DNA from: Albidovulum inexpectatum
GTDB taxonomy: Bacteria; Pseudomonadota; Alphaproteobacteria; Rhodobacterales; Rhodobacteraceae
Length of the DNA: 64,000 nt
NCBI RefSeq assembly: GCF_002927635.1
Contig: NZ_PRDS01000001.1
Location: 248,001-312,000, forward strand
Reading direction: 5' to 3'
Position 1 is the first letter of the stretch, and the number at the start of each line of letters is the position of its first letter. Below the pieces are notes generated by a model. The model did not search any database and was not told the DNA's origin. It saw only the letters and a program-made list of their open reading frames with translations. The translations under genes were made by a program, and so were the position numbers. Below are positions 44,952 to 57,596 of this stretch, piece after piece.

Positions 44952-45638
44952 TCAGGCGCCCTTCTGTACCTGCGCCAGCAGGGCCTGCGCCGCTGCCTGT
45001 TCGGCGGCGCGCTTCGACCGCGCCTCGGCCCGCGCGCTGCGCCCATCCTGCAACTCGGCCTGAATGGTGAAGGTCGGTTCGTGGTCCGGCCCTTCGCGGT
45101 TGACGACCTGGTAGCGCGGCGGCGTCATGCCGCGGGCCTGCGCCCATTCCTGCAGCGTCGTCTTGGCATCGCGGGCGTCGCTTTCGACCTGACCGATCCG
45201 ATCGCCCCAGAGACGCAGAACCATGTCGCGCGCCGCTTCGAAACCCGCATCCAGATACACCGCCGCGATGACGGCCTCCATCGCATCGGCAAGCAGCGCC
45301 TCCTTGCGCCGACCGCCCGACATCATCTCGGACCTGCCAAGCTTCAGAACCTCGCCCAGACCGATTTCATGCGCCACGGCGGCGCAGGTTTCCTTGCGCA
45401 CCAGCGCGTTGAAGCGTGGGGCCAGCTGGCCTTCGGTCGCCTGACGGTCGGCGGCCAGCAATGCCTCGGCCATGACCAGGCCCAGGACACGATCGCCGAG
45501 GAACTCCAACCTCTGGTTGTCGGGTCGCGAGGGCGTGGACAGCGAAGCATGGGTCAACGCCCGGGTCAGCAGCTCGGGGCGGCGGAACTGATGCCCCAGC
45601 CGGCGGGAAAAGGCGGCAATGTCGGCTGACAGCTTCAC
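44952..45638 (-). CDS. rnc: Ribonuclease III
   Basis: Double-strand RNA endonuclease for rRNA precursor processing. 228 residues. The nuclease signature is [20 protein letters not shown], with acidic metal ligands in LEFLGD and in [18 protein letters not shown]. The C-terminal dsRNA-binding domain runs from [20 protein letters not shown] to [17 protein letters not shown]. It starts 4 bp after lepB. Confidence 0.97.
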   Translation of the reverse strand: MKLSADIAAFSRRLGHQFRRPELLTRALTHASLSTPSRPDNQRLEFLGDRVLGLVMAEALLAADRQATEGQLAPRFNALVRKETCAAVAHEIGLGEVLKLGRSEMMSGGRRKEALLADAMEAVIAAVYLDAGFEAARDMVLRLWGDRIGQVESDARDAKTTLQEWAQARGMTPPRYQVVNREGPDHEPTFTIQAELQDGRSARAEARSKRAAEQAAAQALLAQVQKGA

Positions 45639-45642
45639 CGGT

Positions 45643-46416
45643 CTATTCCACCGCCTTGAAGAATCTGTCGGGGCGCCATGTCCAGAAGAAGAAAAGCGAC
45701 CGCCCCGCCGACGAAAACATGATGCGGTCCGCGCGGCCGATCAGGTATTCCGCCGGAAGGAAGCCCACGCCATTCGGCCGGGCAAAGCGACTGTCCTGGC
45801 TGTTGTCGCGGTTGTCCCCAAGAAAGAAGTAATGCCCGGGCGGAACGGTAAAGACCGGGGTATTGTCCGCAAAGCTGTCGCGGATGTTCAGCACGTCATA
45901 GCTGCGCCCGTTGGGCAGGGTCTCGCGCTTGCGTTCCTTGATGCAGATGCCCCCGATACCCACCGGATCATTGGCACATTGCGGGATGTTGCGCTGAGAC
46001 CCCTGGGGCTCCTTGATCTCCTCGAACAGGCCGGCATCCTCTTGCGGCAGAGCCTGGCCGTTCAGATAGACGATCCCGTCGCGCAGCTGGATCGTGTCTC
46101 CCGGCAGGCCGATCACGCGCTTGATGAAATCGGCGCCCGTTCCGGGGTGACGAAAGACCACGACGTCGCCGCGCTCGGGCTCGCGTGCGAAGATTCGTCC
46201 CTCGATCGGACAGATCGCAAAGGGGCAGGAATAGCGGGAATAGCCATAGGCCATCTTGTTGACGAACAGGAAGTCGCCGATCAGCAACGTGTCCTTCATC
46301 GAACCGGACGGAATCCAGAAGGGCTGGTAGAACAGCGTGCGAAAGACGCCCGCGATCAACAGCGCCCAGATCACCGTCTTGATCGTCTCGACGATGCCTT
46401 CCTTCTTTTCCGCCAT
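45643..46416 (-). CDS. lepB: Signal peptidase I
   Basis: Membrane protease that removes signal peptides from exported proteins. 257 residues from ATG 46416 ([15 protein letters not shown]), with GGGGCAGGCTGAC upstream. One N-terminal membrane segment (about 12-28) precedes catalytic Ser39 in [14 protein letters not shown]. General-base Lys99 is in [30 protein letters not shown] is the box-E signature. First gene of lepB-rnc-era. Confidence 0.96.
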   Translation of the reverse strand: MAEKKEGIVETIKTVIWALLIAGVFRTLFYQPFWIPSGSMKDTLLIGDFLFVNKMAYGYSRYSCPFAICPIEGRIFAREPERGDVVVFRHPGTGADFIKRVIGLPGDTIQLRDGIVYLNGQALPQEDAGLFEEIKEPQGSQRNIPQCANDPVGIGGICIKERKRETLPNGRSYDVLNIRDSFADNTPVFTVPPGHYFFLGDNRDNSQDSRFARPNGVGFLPAEYLIGRADRIMFSSAGRSLFFFWTWRPDRFFKAVE

Positions 46417-46494
46417 GTCAGCCTGCCCCGATCCTTGGTTGCGGTGTTTCATGGGCGCGCCGGACAGGAAAAGTCAAGCACGCGTCGCGTCACA

Positions 46495-46911
46495 TCATGC
46501 CCGCATGTCCGAAGCCAGGGGCCGGGCCTCGATCAGCACGAAGGCCTGCGCCCAGGGATGGTCGTCAGTCAGGCTGACATGAACGATCGCCTCGTGCCCG
46601 GGCGGAGTCATCTCGGCCAGCCTTCTGGCCGCCCAGCCGGTCAGCCGCATCACCGGCTGCCCCGTCGGCAGGTTCGAGACGGCCATGTCCCGCCACGCGA
46701 TGCCCATGCGCAACCCGGTGCCCAGCGCCTTCGAGCAGGCTTCCTTGGCGGCCCATCGCTTGGCGTATGTGCCGGCCTCGTCATGGCGCGATGCCGCCTT
46801 GCGCTGTTCTTCCTCGGTAAAGACCCGGTTGCGGAACCGGTCGCCATAGCGCTCGAGGACCGAGGCAATGCGGTCGATATTGGCCAGGTCTGTCCCCACC
46901 CCCAGGATCAT
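46495..46911 (-). CDS. acpS: Holo-[acyl-carrier-protein] synthase
   Basis: Transfers 4'-phosphopantetheine from CoA to acyl carrier protein. 138 residues from ATG 46911 ([16 protein letters not shown]); AAGGGAAGAACGGC precedes it. The magnesium-binding Asp8 is in GVGTDLANI and the Glu in [25 protein letters not shown] and [20 protein letters not shown] complete the family pattern. It stands between the ion channel gene and lepB on the same strand. Confidence 0.95.
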   Translation of the reverse strand: MILGVGTDLANIDRIASVLERYGDRFRNRVFTEEEQRKAASRHDEAGTYAKRWAAKEACSKALGTGLRMGIAWRDMAVSNLPTGQPVMRLTGWAARRLAEMTPPGHEAIVHVSLTDDHPWAQAFVLIEARPLASDMRA

Positions 46912-46950
46912 GCCGTTCTTCCCTTCTGCCTTGCGCCCGACGGCCAAGGA

Positions 46951-47394
46951 CTAGCCCCGCTTGCGGCGGGTTTCCAGCTGGCGCACCCGCACGTTGCGCA
47001 TGATCTCGACCAGCATCGCGGTCAGAAAGCCCATGATCAGCAGACCGTTGGCCGCTGCAAGCCCCCCAAGAAGCCGCCAGTCCACCGGCAAGAGGATGTC
47101 GCCAAAGCCCAGCGTCGTGAAGGCGACCAGCGCGAAATAGACCGCCCCCTCCATCGTGGCGAACAGGCCCAGAAGTCGAAACGCGATCGCCCAGATCCAG
47201 ACCGAGGCCGTGATCACGCCCAGCACCCAGACGACCGCGACCCCAAGCCCGATCGAAAGGCGCAGGCCGTGCGGTTCGCGCAGGAACCAGTCCTGGGCGC
47301 GCAGCATGGCGGTCTCGACCGCCCAGAAGGCCAGCCCGGCGACAAATACGGTCAAAAGGATCAGTCCGGTTCCGACGGCAAGCTGCAGGATCAT
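46951..47394 (-). CDS. Two-helix ion channel protein
   Basis: 147 residues from ATG 47394 ([17 protein letters not shown]), with GGGAAAGGG upstream. Four hydrophobic segments lie at about 4-27, 47-70, 75-99 and 106-130. [12 protein letters not shown] between the last two is a pore-loop filter of the Ion_trans_2 type (T-x-G-F/Y-G-D), so a potassium-like channel without a regulatory domain is likely. GSP residues of known gating domains are absent. Probably the first gene of channel-acpS-lepB; divergent from smpB. Confidence 0.75.
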   Translation of the reverse strand: MILQLAVGTGLILLTVFVAGLAFWAVETAMLRAQDWFLREPHGLRLSIGLGVAVVWVLGVITASVWIWAIAFRLLGLFATMEGAVYFALVAFTTLGFGDILLPVDWRLLGGLAAANGLLIMGFLTAMLVEIMRNVRVRQLETRRKRG

Positions 47395-47499
47395 CGTTTT
47401 CCCTTTCCCACGATTCAGGATACGGGCAGACCCGCACAAGCAAAAGGGCGCGTGGGCTCTATGGACACCGCGTTCGCGCTGACCTATCTGATGCGGGCC

Positions 47500-47973
47500 A
47501 TGGCCGAGAAACTGAACCCCAATTACAAGATCATCGCCGAGAACCGCCGCGCGCGCTTCGACTATTTCATCGAGGACGACCTCGAGGCAGGCATCGTCCT
47601 GACCGGCTCCGAGGTCAAGTCGCTGCGATCGGGCCAGTCGAACATCGCCGATTCCTATGCCTCGGTCGAGGATGGCGAGCTATGGCTGATCAACGCCTAT
47701 ATCGCCGCGCTGCCCCATGCGGGCATCTTCAATCACGAAGAACGCCGCAAGCGCAAGCTGCTGGTCAAGAAGCGCGAACTGGCACGCCTGTGGGCGGCGA
47801 CCGCGCGCGAAGGCATGACGCTCGTGCCCTTGGTGATGTATTTCAACCACAAGGGCATCGTGAAGCTGAAGATCGGCATCGCCAAGGGCAAGAAGAAGGC
47901 CGACAAGCGCGAAACCGAGGCCAAGCGCGACTGGAACCGCCAGAAGCAGCGCCTGCTGAAGCAGCACGGATAG
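47500..47973 (+). CDS. smpB: SsrA-binding protein SmpB
   Basis: Binds tmRNA and brings it to stalled ribosomes. 157 residues from ATG 47500 ([20 protein letters not shown]); in-frame ATGs at 47461 and 47491 are alternatives, but family members start here. [60 protein letters not shown] and [20 protein letters not shown] are the expected blocks. The basic C-terminal tail enters the mRNA channel. No tmRNA gene is visible in the window. Confidence 0.95.
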   Translation: MAEKLNPNYKIIAENRRARFDYFIEDDLEAGIVLTGSEVKSLRSGQSNIADSYASVEDGELWLINAYIAALPHAGIFNHEERRKRKLLVKKRELARLWAATAREGMTLVPLVMYFNHKGIVKLKIGIAKGKKKADKRETEAKRDWNRQKQRLLKQHG

Positions 47974-48070
47974 GCCAGATCGGCCTTGCGAAGCCCCCTG
48001 CCCGCCGGTTAATGCAAGGGCAGACTTGTCCGGCGCCACCACAGGCGCCCGCGCAGCAGGGGGGCCGCCC

Positions 48071-48922
48071 ATGTCCGCTGACGATCCCAGAACGCTGGTC
48101 TCGACCGACTGGCTGGCCGCGCATCTGAAGGATCCCGACCTTCGGATACTCGATGCTTCCTGGTATCTGCCCGACATGGGCCGTGATGCCCGCGCGGAAT
48201 ACGAGGCCGCGCATATTCCCGGTGCCCGCTTCTTCGATATCGACGAGATTTCCGATCACCGGTCATCGCTGCCGCACATGGCCCCGCCACCCGAAAAGTT
48301 CGTCTCGCGCATGCGGGCGATGGGTGTGGGCGATGGGCACCAGGTGGTGGTCTATGACGGCGCGGGGCTGTTTTCGGCCGCGCGCGTTTGGTGGCTGTTC
48401 CGCCTGATGGGCAAGACCGATGTCGCGGTGCTGGACGGCGGTTTCCCCAAATGGCAGGCCGAGGGCCGCCCCGTCGAAGACATGCCTCCGGTCTTGCGTG
48501 ATCGCCACATGACGGTCAGCCGCCAGGCGCAACTGGTCAAGGATGTCACGCAGGTCGCGGCCGCCTCGAAACTGGGCGATCACGAGATCATCGATGCCCG
48601 CAGCCCCGAACGCTTTCGCGGCGATGTGCCCGAACCGCGCCCGGGGCTGCGCGCGGGCCATATTCCCAATTCGCGCAACGTGCATTACCGCACCTTGCTG
48701 AATGCCGACGGCACGATGCTGCCGCCGGACGAGCTGCGGCGCGTCTTCGAGGCCGCCGGTGTCGATCTGAACAAGCCCGCGATCACGACCTGCGGGTCGG
48801 GCGTGACCGCCGCGATCCTGAACCTTGCGCTGGAACGCATCGGCAAGCGCGACCATGCGCTGTATGACGGATCCTGGGCCGAATGGGGCATGTATGGCGA
48901 CCTGAAGGTCGCCAAGGGATAG
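48071..48922 (+). CDS. sseA: 3-mercaptopyruvate sulfurtransferase
   Basis: Moves sulfur from 3-mercaptopyruvate to thiol acceptors. 283 residues from ATG 48071 (MSADDPRTLVSTDWL), with AGGGGGG upstream. Two rhodanese domains: the first (ILDASWYLPDMGRDARAEYE, AHIPGARFFDIDEISD) is structural; the second carries the active loop CGSGVTA with Cys241. The CGSGVT loop identifies mercaptopyruvate sulfurtransferase as opposed to thiosulfate sulfurtransferase. It lies 13 bp before the aminotransferase gene. Confidence 0.92.
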   Translation: MSADDPRTLVSTDWLAAHLKDPDLRILDASWYLPDMGRDARAEYEAAHIPGARFFDIDEISDHRSSLPHMAPPPEKFVSRMRAMGVGDGHQVVVYDGAGLFSAARVWWLFRLMGKTDVAVLDGGFPKWQAEGRPVEDMPPVLRDRHMTVSRQAQLVKDVTQVAAASKLGDHEIIDARSPERFRGDVPEPRPGLRAGHIPNSRNVHYRTLLNADGTMLPPDELRRVFEAAGVDLNKPAITTCGSGVTAAILNLALERIGKRDHALYDGSWAEWGMYGDLKVAKG

Positions 48923-48935
48923 CAGGAGCAGACAG

Positions 48936-50117
48936 ATGCTGGGCAATCTGAAGCCGCAGGCCGTGGACAAGATCCTGATGCTGATGGGCGAATTCCGCGC
49001 CGATCCCCGGCGTGACAAGATCGACCTGGGCGTCGGGGTCTATCGCAACGCGCAAGGCGTGACCCCGATCATGCGCGCGGTGCACGCCGCCGAGGAACGT
49101 CTGCTGCAAACCGAAACCACGAAGACCTATACCGCCCTGACCGGCGAGCCGGGCTTCAACGCGGCGATGGCCGAACTGGTGCTGGGCCAAGGCTACCCGG
49201 CCGATCGCCTGGCCTCGGTCGCCACGCCCGGCGGAACGGGCGCCTGCCGCCAGGCATTCGAGCTGATCCGCATGGCCTCGCCCGATGCCACGATCTGGGT
49301 TTCGGACCCGACCTGGCCGAACCACCTGTCGATCCTTCGGCATCTGGGCATGAAGGTCGCCCTGTATCGCTATTTCGATACCGAAACGCGGGGTGTCGAT
49401 TTCGCCGGCATGACCGAGGATCTTGCGGCCGCACAGGCGGGTGACGTGGTGCTGCTGCATGGCTGCTGTCACAACCCGACCGGTGCGAACCTGAACCTGG
49501 ACCAGTGGGAACGGATCGCCGACCTTCTTCAGCGCACCGGCGCGACGCCGATGATCGACATCGCCTATCAGGGCTTCGGCGACGGGCTCGAAGAAGATGC
49601 CGCGGGCGTGCGTCTTCTGGCCCAGCGCCTGCCCGAAATGCTGATCGCGGCGTCCTGCTCGAAGAATTTCGGCATCTATCGCGAACGCACCGGCGTCCTG
49701 ATGGCGCTGTCCGATCCCGCCCATCGCGAGGTGACGCAGGGCAACCTGAACTATCTCAACCGCCAGAACTATTCCTTCCCGCCGGATCACGGAGCGCGGA
49801 TCGTCATGACGATCCTGAACGACCCCGCCCTGCGCGCCGACTGGCAGGCGGAACTCGAAGAGGTCCGGCTGGGCATGCTGGCGCTGCGTCAGCAGCTGGC
49901 CGAAGAATTGCGGCGCCTGTCGGGGTCGGACCGCTTCGGATTTATCGCCCAGCATCGCGGCATGTTCTCGCGCCTTGGCGCCACGCCCGAACAGGTCGAG
50001 AAGATGAAGAAGGATCACGCGATCTACATGGTGGGCGATTCGCGCATCAACGTCGCGGGACTGAACGAAAGCACCGTCCCCGTTCTTGCCCGCGCGATGA
50101 TCGAGGCCGGCCTGTAA
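48936..50117 (+). CDS. tyrB: Aromatic amino acid aminotransferase
   Basis: PLP-dependent class I aminotransferase for aromatic amino acids and aspartate. 393 residues; AGGAGCAGACAG precedes the start. HNPTGANLNLDQW (179-191), IDIAYQGFGDGLEEDA and the PLP lysine Lys243 in ASCSKNFGIYRERTG are clear, with the C-terminal substrate Arg in GDSRINVAGLN. The sequence is close to the aromatic aminotransferase of Paracoccus denitrificans; aspartate aminotransferase activity is likely as well. It shares a transcript with sseA and ends at a terminator. Confidence 0.9.
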   Translation: MLGNLKPQAVDKILMLMGEFRADPRRDKIDLGVGVYRNAQGVTPIMRAVHAAEERLLQTETTKTYTALTGEPGFNAAMAELVLGQGYPADRLASVATPGGTGACRQAFELIRMASPDATIWVSDPTWPNHLSILRHLGMKVALYRYFDTETRGVDFAGMTEDLAAAQAGDVVLLHGCCHNPTGANLNLDQWERIADLLQRTGATPMIDIAYQGFGDGLEEDAAGVRLLAQRLPEMLIAASCSKNFGIYRERTGVLMALSDPAHREVTQGNLNYLNRQNYSFPPDHGARIVMTILNDPALRADWQAELEEVRLGMLALRQQLAEELRRLSGSDRFGFIAQHRGMFSRLGATPEQVEKMKKDHAIYMVGDSRINVAGLNESTVPVLARAMIEAGL

Positions 50118-50148
50118 TTCACACCGCCCGGAACCGTGGAAACGGACA

Positions 50149-50180
50149 GGCCCGGACCAGATGGTCCGGGCCTTCTGCTT
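50149..50180 (+). terminator. Terminator after the aromatic aminotransferase gene
   Basis: Perfect 11-bp arms GGCCCGGACCA/TGGTCCGGGCC with loop GA (50149-50172), followed by TTCTGCTT. It lies between convergent genes and may also stop amtB transcripts coming from the right. Confidence 0.8.
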
Positions 50181-50203
50181 GCGTTTATGTAAGGTCAGCA
50201 GGG

Positions 50204-51535
<1,332 letters not shown>

Positions 51536-51564
51536 TTGGATCTTCCCCTTGCTTGTCGAGTTGT

Positions 51565-51903
51565 TCACAGCGCGTCCTCCCCGGTTTCGCCGGTGCGCAC
51601 GCGCATCGCGTCCTTCAGGTCCAGCACGAAGACCTTGCCGTCGCCGATCTTGCCGGTCTTCGAGACCCGCGCGATCGTGGCGACCACATCCTCGGCCAGC
51701 GCGTCCGCGACCGCGATCTCCAGCTTGATCTTCGGAACGAAATTCACCGCGTATTCCGCGCCGCGATAGATCTCGGTATGGCCCGACTGCGTGCCGAAGC
51801 CCTTGATCTCGCTTACCATCATTCCCCGCACGCCGATCGCGGTCAGCGCTTCGCGCACCTCGTCCAGCTTGTAGGGCTTGATTGCCGCTATGACGTATTT
51901 CAC
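51565..51903 (-). CDS. glnK: P-II nitrogen regulatory protein GlnK
   Basis: Nitrogen/2-oxoglutarate signal protein. 112 residues, exactly the P-II length. The start is GTG at 51903, because GAAGGAGAGGGAT precedes it and no ATG is in frame nearby. Tyr51 in YRGAEYAVNFVPK is the uridylylation site. TGKIGDGKVFVLDLKDAMRV is the second P-II signature and GVRGMMVSEIKGFGTQSGHT the first. Pairing with amtB marks it as GlnK. A dyad GCAC-N6-GTGC about 120 bp upstream may bind NtrC. Confidence 0.95.
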   Translation of the reverse strand: MKYVIAAIKPYKLDEVREALTAIGVRGMMVSEIKGFGTQSGHTEIYRGAEYAVNFVPKIKLEIAVADALAEDVVATIARVSKTGKIGDGKVFVLDLKDAMRVRTGETGEDAL

Positions 51904-52022
51904 ATCCCTCTCCTTCGCTGACGGCCCATCAGGCCTCGCTTCCAGTGGGGATGCCGCGGCGCGGCAAGACAATGTGCGGGGGCCTGAACAGGGCGGGGAA
52001 TCCGCAATACGCCACCAGATCG

Positions 52023-52036
52023 GCACATTTTCGTGC
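52023..52036. promoter_or_regulatory. Possible NtrC-type site upstream of glnK
   Basis: GCAC-ATTTTC-GTGC lies in the glnK upstream region (about 120 bp from the GTG). NtrC sites in enteric bacteria read GCAC-N7-GTGC, so the spacer is one base short. The sequence has an A/T-rich centre as expected. Confidence 0.25.
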
Positions 52037-52163
52037 AAATGCCTGAAATTTGATCAGCGGCATAACGCGCGGCGGCTTCCGAACGGCTCCACATTCGCCG
52101 CGCGACCCTGTATGGTCCGGGCCAAGACCGGCAGATCGGCAGTCAGCAGCGGAACAGGCAGGA

Positions 52164-54326
<2,163 letters not shown>

Positions 54327-54356
54327 CGGCTGCCCGGCGCGACGCGGGGCAAGCGA

Positions 54357-54962
54357 TCAGCCTGCCCGCAGCAGGTCCCGTGCAAGCGCGCCGACATCCC
54401 CGCGCCGCCGATCCAGCATCGCGCCGATCTCGGTGCGCTCGGCCGCCAGCATGTTCACGCCTTCGATGATGATGTTGAAGAACAGCCGTTTCCCGTTCTT
54501 TTCGAACACGTGCCAATCGACCTGGAACGGGGCTTCGCCGCGCAGATGCGCGACCGAACGCACCTCGTAGAAGCTCTTGAGCGGGTGCGCATCGACGACC
54601 TCGATCCGGCCGCCGATGAATTCACGAAACCGCTTGCCGTATTTGCGCGCGATATAGCCCTTGAACGCCTTGATATAGGCTTCGAGATCGGCCTTTGACG
54701 CGGTCCGGCCCGCAGGGCCCAGGGCGCTGAGCGCGATGAATCGCGTATCGGCATAGCGCTCGAAGATCCGTTCGAACTCGGCATACATCTGCGTTTCGGA
54801 CTTGCCCGAAGAGATGACCGCGTTCACCTCGCCGATCGCGCGCTCGATCAGCTCGCGCGCTTCGGCCGTGTTCAATGCAAGGGCCCGCCCCGGCAAGACC
54901 GCCGCGAACGCGGCGGCAGACAGCAGGCCAAGGGTCGAACGTCGCGTCAGGTCAGTTGGCAT
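54357..54962 (-). CDS. Phospholipid transport protein MlaC-like
   Basis: Periplasmic carrier for phospholipids between outer-membrane MlaA and an inner-membrane ABC transporter. 201 residues from ATG 54962 (MPTDLTRRSTLGLLSAA), with GAGGACCCCT upstream; it overlaps the end of mlaA by 11 bp. A signal peptide (LLSAAAFAAVLPGRALA, with RRST before it) precedes the MlaC domain: RYADTRFIALSALGPAGR, YIKAFKGYIARKYGKRFREF and WHVFEKNGKRLFFNIIIEGV. mlaDEF are not in the window. Confidence 0.88.
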   Translation of the reverse strand: MPTDLTRRSTLGLLSAAAFAAVLPGRALALNTAEARELIERAIGEVNAVISSGKSETQMYAEFERIFERYADTRFIALSALGPAGRTASKADLEAYIKAFKGYIARKYGKRFREFIGGRIEVVDAHPLKSFYEVRSVAHLRGEAPFQVDWHVFEKNGKRLFFNIIIEGVNMLAAERTEIGAMLDRRRGDVGALARDLLRAG

Positions 54963-55710
54963 AGGGGTCCTCGTAGGGGTCGATGACATCGGCCTCGATG
55001 CCAAGCTCGAAATGGCGGTTCTGCAGATAGATCAGCCGCATCTGCGCATAGCTGTCGGCACTGTCGTAAATGACCGAATCCACCGCATCCCCGTATTTCT
55101 GCCGCTTGAGCACCTTTCCGGCCAGCTTGATGCCGGTGATATAGGTGCTTTCAGGCGCTTCGGTAAGAAGCCCCAGCGGGTCGATGACGGCATCGACGAC
55201 GGTGCCGGCCAGGTCGCGCTCGGTCGTCGGGCCCATCACGGGCAGGACGAGGAATGCCCCTTCGGGCGCGCCCCAGACATGCAGCGTCTCGCCGAAATCC
55301 GTTTCCTCGGCATAAAGCCCCATCTCGCTGGCCGGGTCGAAGATGCCGCCGATCCCCAAGGTGGAATTGATGGCGAAGCGCAGCGTGTTCGTCAGCGCGG
55401 GCTTCAGGCGGAACTGCAACAGGCTGTTGAGCGCATCCGAGGGCGTGCCAAGGTTCTCGGCGACGTTGATCAGGCCATCGGCAACCGGTTCGGGCAGAAA
55501 GGGCTTCTTGTCCTTTCGGCCGCCGCCAAACAGCGTCCGGTCCAGTGCGACGTTTTCCGCATGAACCGCGCGGTTCTGTTCTTCGAACGGATCGTTGAAC
55601 TCGGCTCCTGGCTGCGGGCGGGTACATCCGGACACCAGCAGGGCCGAGACCATCGCCACAAGACCAAGCCGCCGAACGCGGGTGGTATCGATCAATGAAT
55701 TGCCAATCAT
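54952..55710 (-). CDS. mlaA: Outer-membrane lipoprotein MlaA (VacJ family)
   Basis: Removes misplaced phospholipids from the outer leaflet of the outer membrane. 252 residues from ATG 55710 (MIGNSLIDTTRVRRLG). The lipobox LLVSGC gives a lipoprotein. The VacJ core is EFNDPFEEQNRAVHAENVAL, NSLLQFRLKPALTNTLRFAI, STLGIGGIFDPASEMGL and GETLHVWGAPEGAFLVLPVM, then PVMGPTTERD. It is followed by the overlapping mlaC-like gene, an arrangement common in alphaproteobacteria, and divergent from the ABC secretion gene. Confidence 0.93.
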   Translation of the reverse strand: MIGNSLIDTTRVRRLGLVAMVSALLVSGCTRPQPGAEFNDPFEEQNRAVHAENVALDRTLFGGGRKDKKPFLPEPVADGLINVAENLGTPSDALNSLLQFRLKPALTNTLRFAINSTLGIGGIFDPASEMGLYAEETDFGETLHVWGAPEGAFLVLPVMGPTTERDLAGTVVDAVIDPLGLLTEAPESTYITGIKLAGKVLKRQKYGDAVDSVIYDSADSYAQMRLIYLQNRHFELGIEADVIDPYEDPYAN

Positions 55711-55859
55711 TTTCGCTTTAACTTTCACGCCGGGATGCAACAATGGGGCTGTCACAAGGCTTAAGGGCCAAGCAGGGCAGAGACAAGGGCGCGTGCCATT
55801 TTGCCCCGATCGTCGGCGGCAGGGCACAAGCAGGGGGAAATGCGCGGGATGGCGGCCAC

Positions 55860-57596
55860 ATGATCCAGCAGGCATTGTTCAAGGGCAAGCGCGAGCTTGC
55901 GCGCGCAGTGCGAAAGGATCGGGCGCTGTTTGCAGCGATCGGTCTGTTTTCGGTCTTTGTGAACCTGCTGATGCTGACCGGGCCGATCTTCATGCTTCAG
56001 GTCTATGATCGCGTTCTCGGCAGCCGATCGGAAGAAACCCTTGCCGCGCTGTTTGCGCTGGTGATCCTGCTGTTTGCGATGATGGGGATCCTGGATCTGG
56101 CGCGCGCGCGGGTGGCGGCGCGGGTGGCCGCGCGGCTTCAGGACCGGCTGGATGCGCGGGTCGAAACCGCCGCACTGCGCCGGGCGGCGGTCGCCCCGAA
56201 CGATAGCGTTGCGGCCAATGCCGGGCGCGACCTGGAATCGATCCGGCAGTTCCTGTCCTCGCCCGTCTTCCTGGCCCTGTTCGACGCCCCGTGGGCGCCG
56301 GTCTTTCTGGCGGCGGTGTTCGTGTTTCACCCGGCGCTGGGCGCCGTTGCGCTGATTGGCGGCGGCGTCCTGATTCTGGCCGCCGTGTTGAACCAGATCG
56401 TGACACGCGAACCGGTCCTGGAGGCCGCGCAGGCCCAGCGCGAGGCCGAGCGGATTGCCGACCGCTTTCGCGACGAGGCCGAGACGATCGAAAGCCTGGG
56501 CATGCGTGGGTCCAGTCTGCGCCGCTGGCTGCGGGCGCGCCGACAGGCGCTGGCGGATGGGGTTCGCGCCACTGATATCGCGGGCGCATTTTCGGGTTTT
56601 GGCAAGACCTTCAGACTGTTCCTGCAATCGGCGATGCTGGCGGCGGGCGCCTTCCTTGTGCTGAAGGGGCAACTCACGCCCGGCGCCATGATCGCGGCGT
56701 CGATCCTGATGGGGCGGGCCCTGGCGCCGATCGAACAGGCGATTGGCGGCTGGGCGCTGTTGCAGCGCGCGATCGCGGCGCGCCGACGGCTGAGCGCCCT
56801 TCTGGGTGCCGTGCCCGAACCCGAGCCGCGCACGGCCCTGCCGCGCCCACGCGCGGTTCTCGAAGTCAATCAGCTCTCGGTCGTGCCACCAGGACAGACC
56901 ACGGCGACGCTGCGCATGATCTCGTTCCGGCTTGAACCCGGCCGCGCCTTGGGCGTCATCGGGCCATCCGGCGCGGGCAAATCGACATTGGCGCGGGCTC
57001 TGGTCGGCCTCTGGGCGCCCGCCGCGGGTTCGATCCGGCTCGATGGTGCAACGCTCGACCAATTCGATCCCGACGCGCTGGGACGTCATATCGGCTATCT
57101 GCCCCAGCGCGTGGCCCTGTTCGACGGCACGATCGCCGAAAACATCGCGCGCCTTGATCCCGATCCGGACCCCGAAGCCGTCATCAAGGCCGCGCAGCGC
57201 GCAGCGGCGCACCGGATGATCCTCGAGCTGCCGGACGGATACGACACCCGGATCAGCCAGACGGGCGGCCGCCTGTCGGGCGGCCAGATCCAGCGTATCG
57301 GACTGGCGCGGGCGCTCTACGGCGACCCGGTCATACTGATCCTGGACGAACCGAACGCGAATCTCGACAACGAAGGCTCGCTTGCGCTGAACGCGGCCAT
57401 CCGATCGGTCAAGGAAAGCGAAGGCGCGGTCATCATCATGGCACACCGGCCGGCCGCAATTCAGGAATGCGACCAGCTGATGATTCTTGATTCGGGTATA
57501 CGCCGCGCGCTGGGCCCGCGGGACGAGGTGCTGAAGGCGATGGTCAGAAACGTGGGCGACATCACGCGCGCCACGGGGCCCGGAGGCGTGACATGA
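55860..57596 (+). CDS. Type I secretion ABC transporter (PrtD-like permease/ATPase)
   Basis: 578 residues from ATG 55860 (MIQQALFKGKRELARA). The N-terminal domain has six membrane helices (first pair in LFAAIGLFSVFVNLLMLTG and LAALFALVILLFAMMGILDL) and no C39 peptidase or C39-like domain, as in PrtD/AprD. Nucleotide-binding domain: Walker A GPSGAGKST (368-376), signature LSGGQ (472-476), Walker B VILILDEP (490-497). It powers one-step secretion with the HlyD partner encoded next. No RTX substrate or TolC gene is in the window. Stop and start of the next gene overlap (ATGA). Confidence 0.88.
   Translation: MIQQALFKGKRELARAVRKDRALFAAIGLFSVFVNLLMLTGPIFMLQVYDRVLGSRSEETLAALFALVILLFAMMGILDLARARVAARVAARLQDRLDARVETAALRRAAVAPNDSVAANAGRDLESIRQFLSSPVFLALFDAPWAPVFLAAVFVFHPALGAVALIGGGVLILAAVLNQIVTREPVLEAAQAQREAERIADRFRDEAETIESLGMRGSSLRRWLRARRQALADGVRATDIAGAFSGFGKTFRLFLQSAMLAAGAFLVLKGQLTPGAMIAASILMGRALAPIEQAIGGWALLQRAIAARRRLSALLGAVPEPEPRTALPRPRAVLEVNQLSVVPPGQTTATLRMISFRLEPGRALGVIGPSGAGKSTLARALVGLWAPAAGSIRLDGATLDQFDPDALGRHIGYLPQRVALFDGTIAENIARLDPDPDPEAVIKAAQRAAAHRMILELPDGYDTRISQTGGRLSGGQIQRIGLARALYGDPVILILDEPNANLDNEGSLALNAAIRSVKESEGAVIIMAHRPAAIQECDQLMILDSGIRRALGPRDEVLKAMVRNVGDITRATGPGGVT

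Noticed and set aside
45619-47973. A plus-strand frame of 784 codons ending in SmpB
   Set aside because: Only the last 157 codons are SmpB; the rest is antisense to lepB, acpS and the channel gene.
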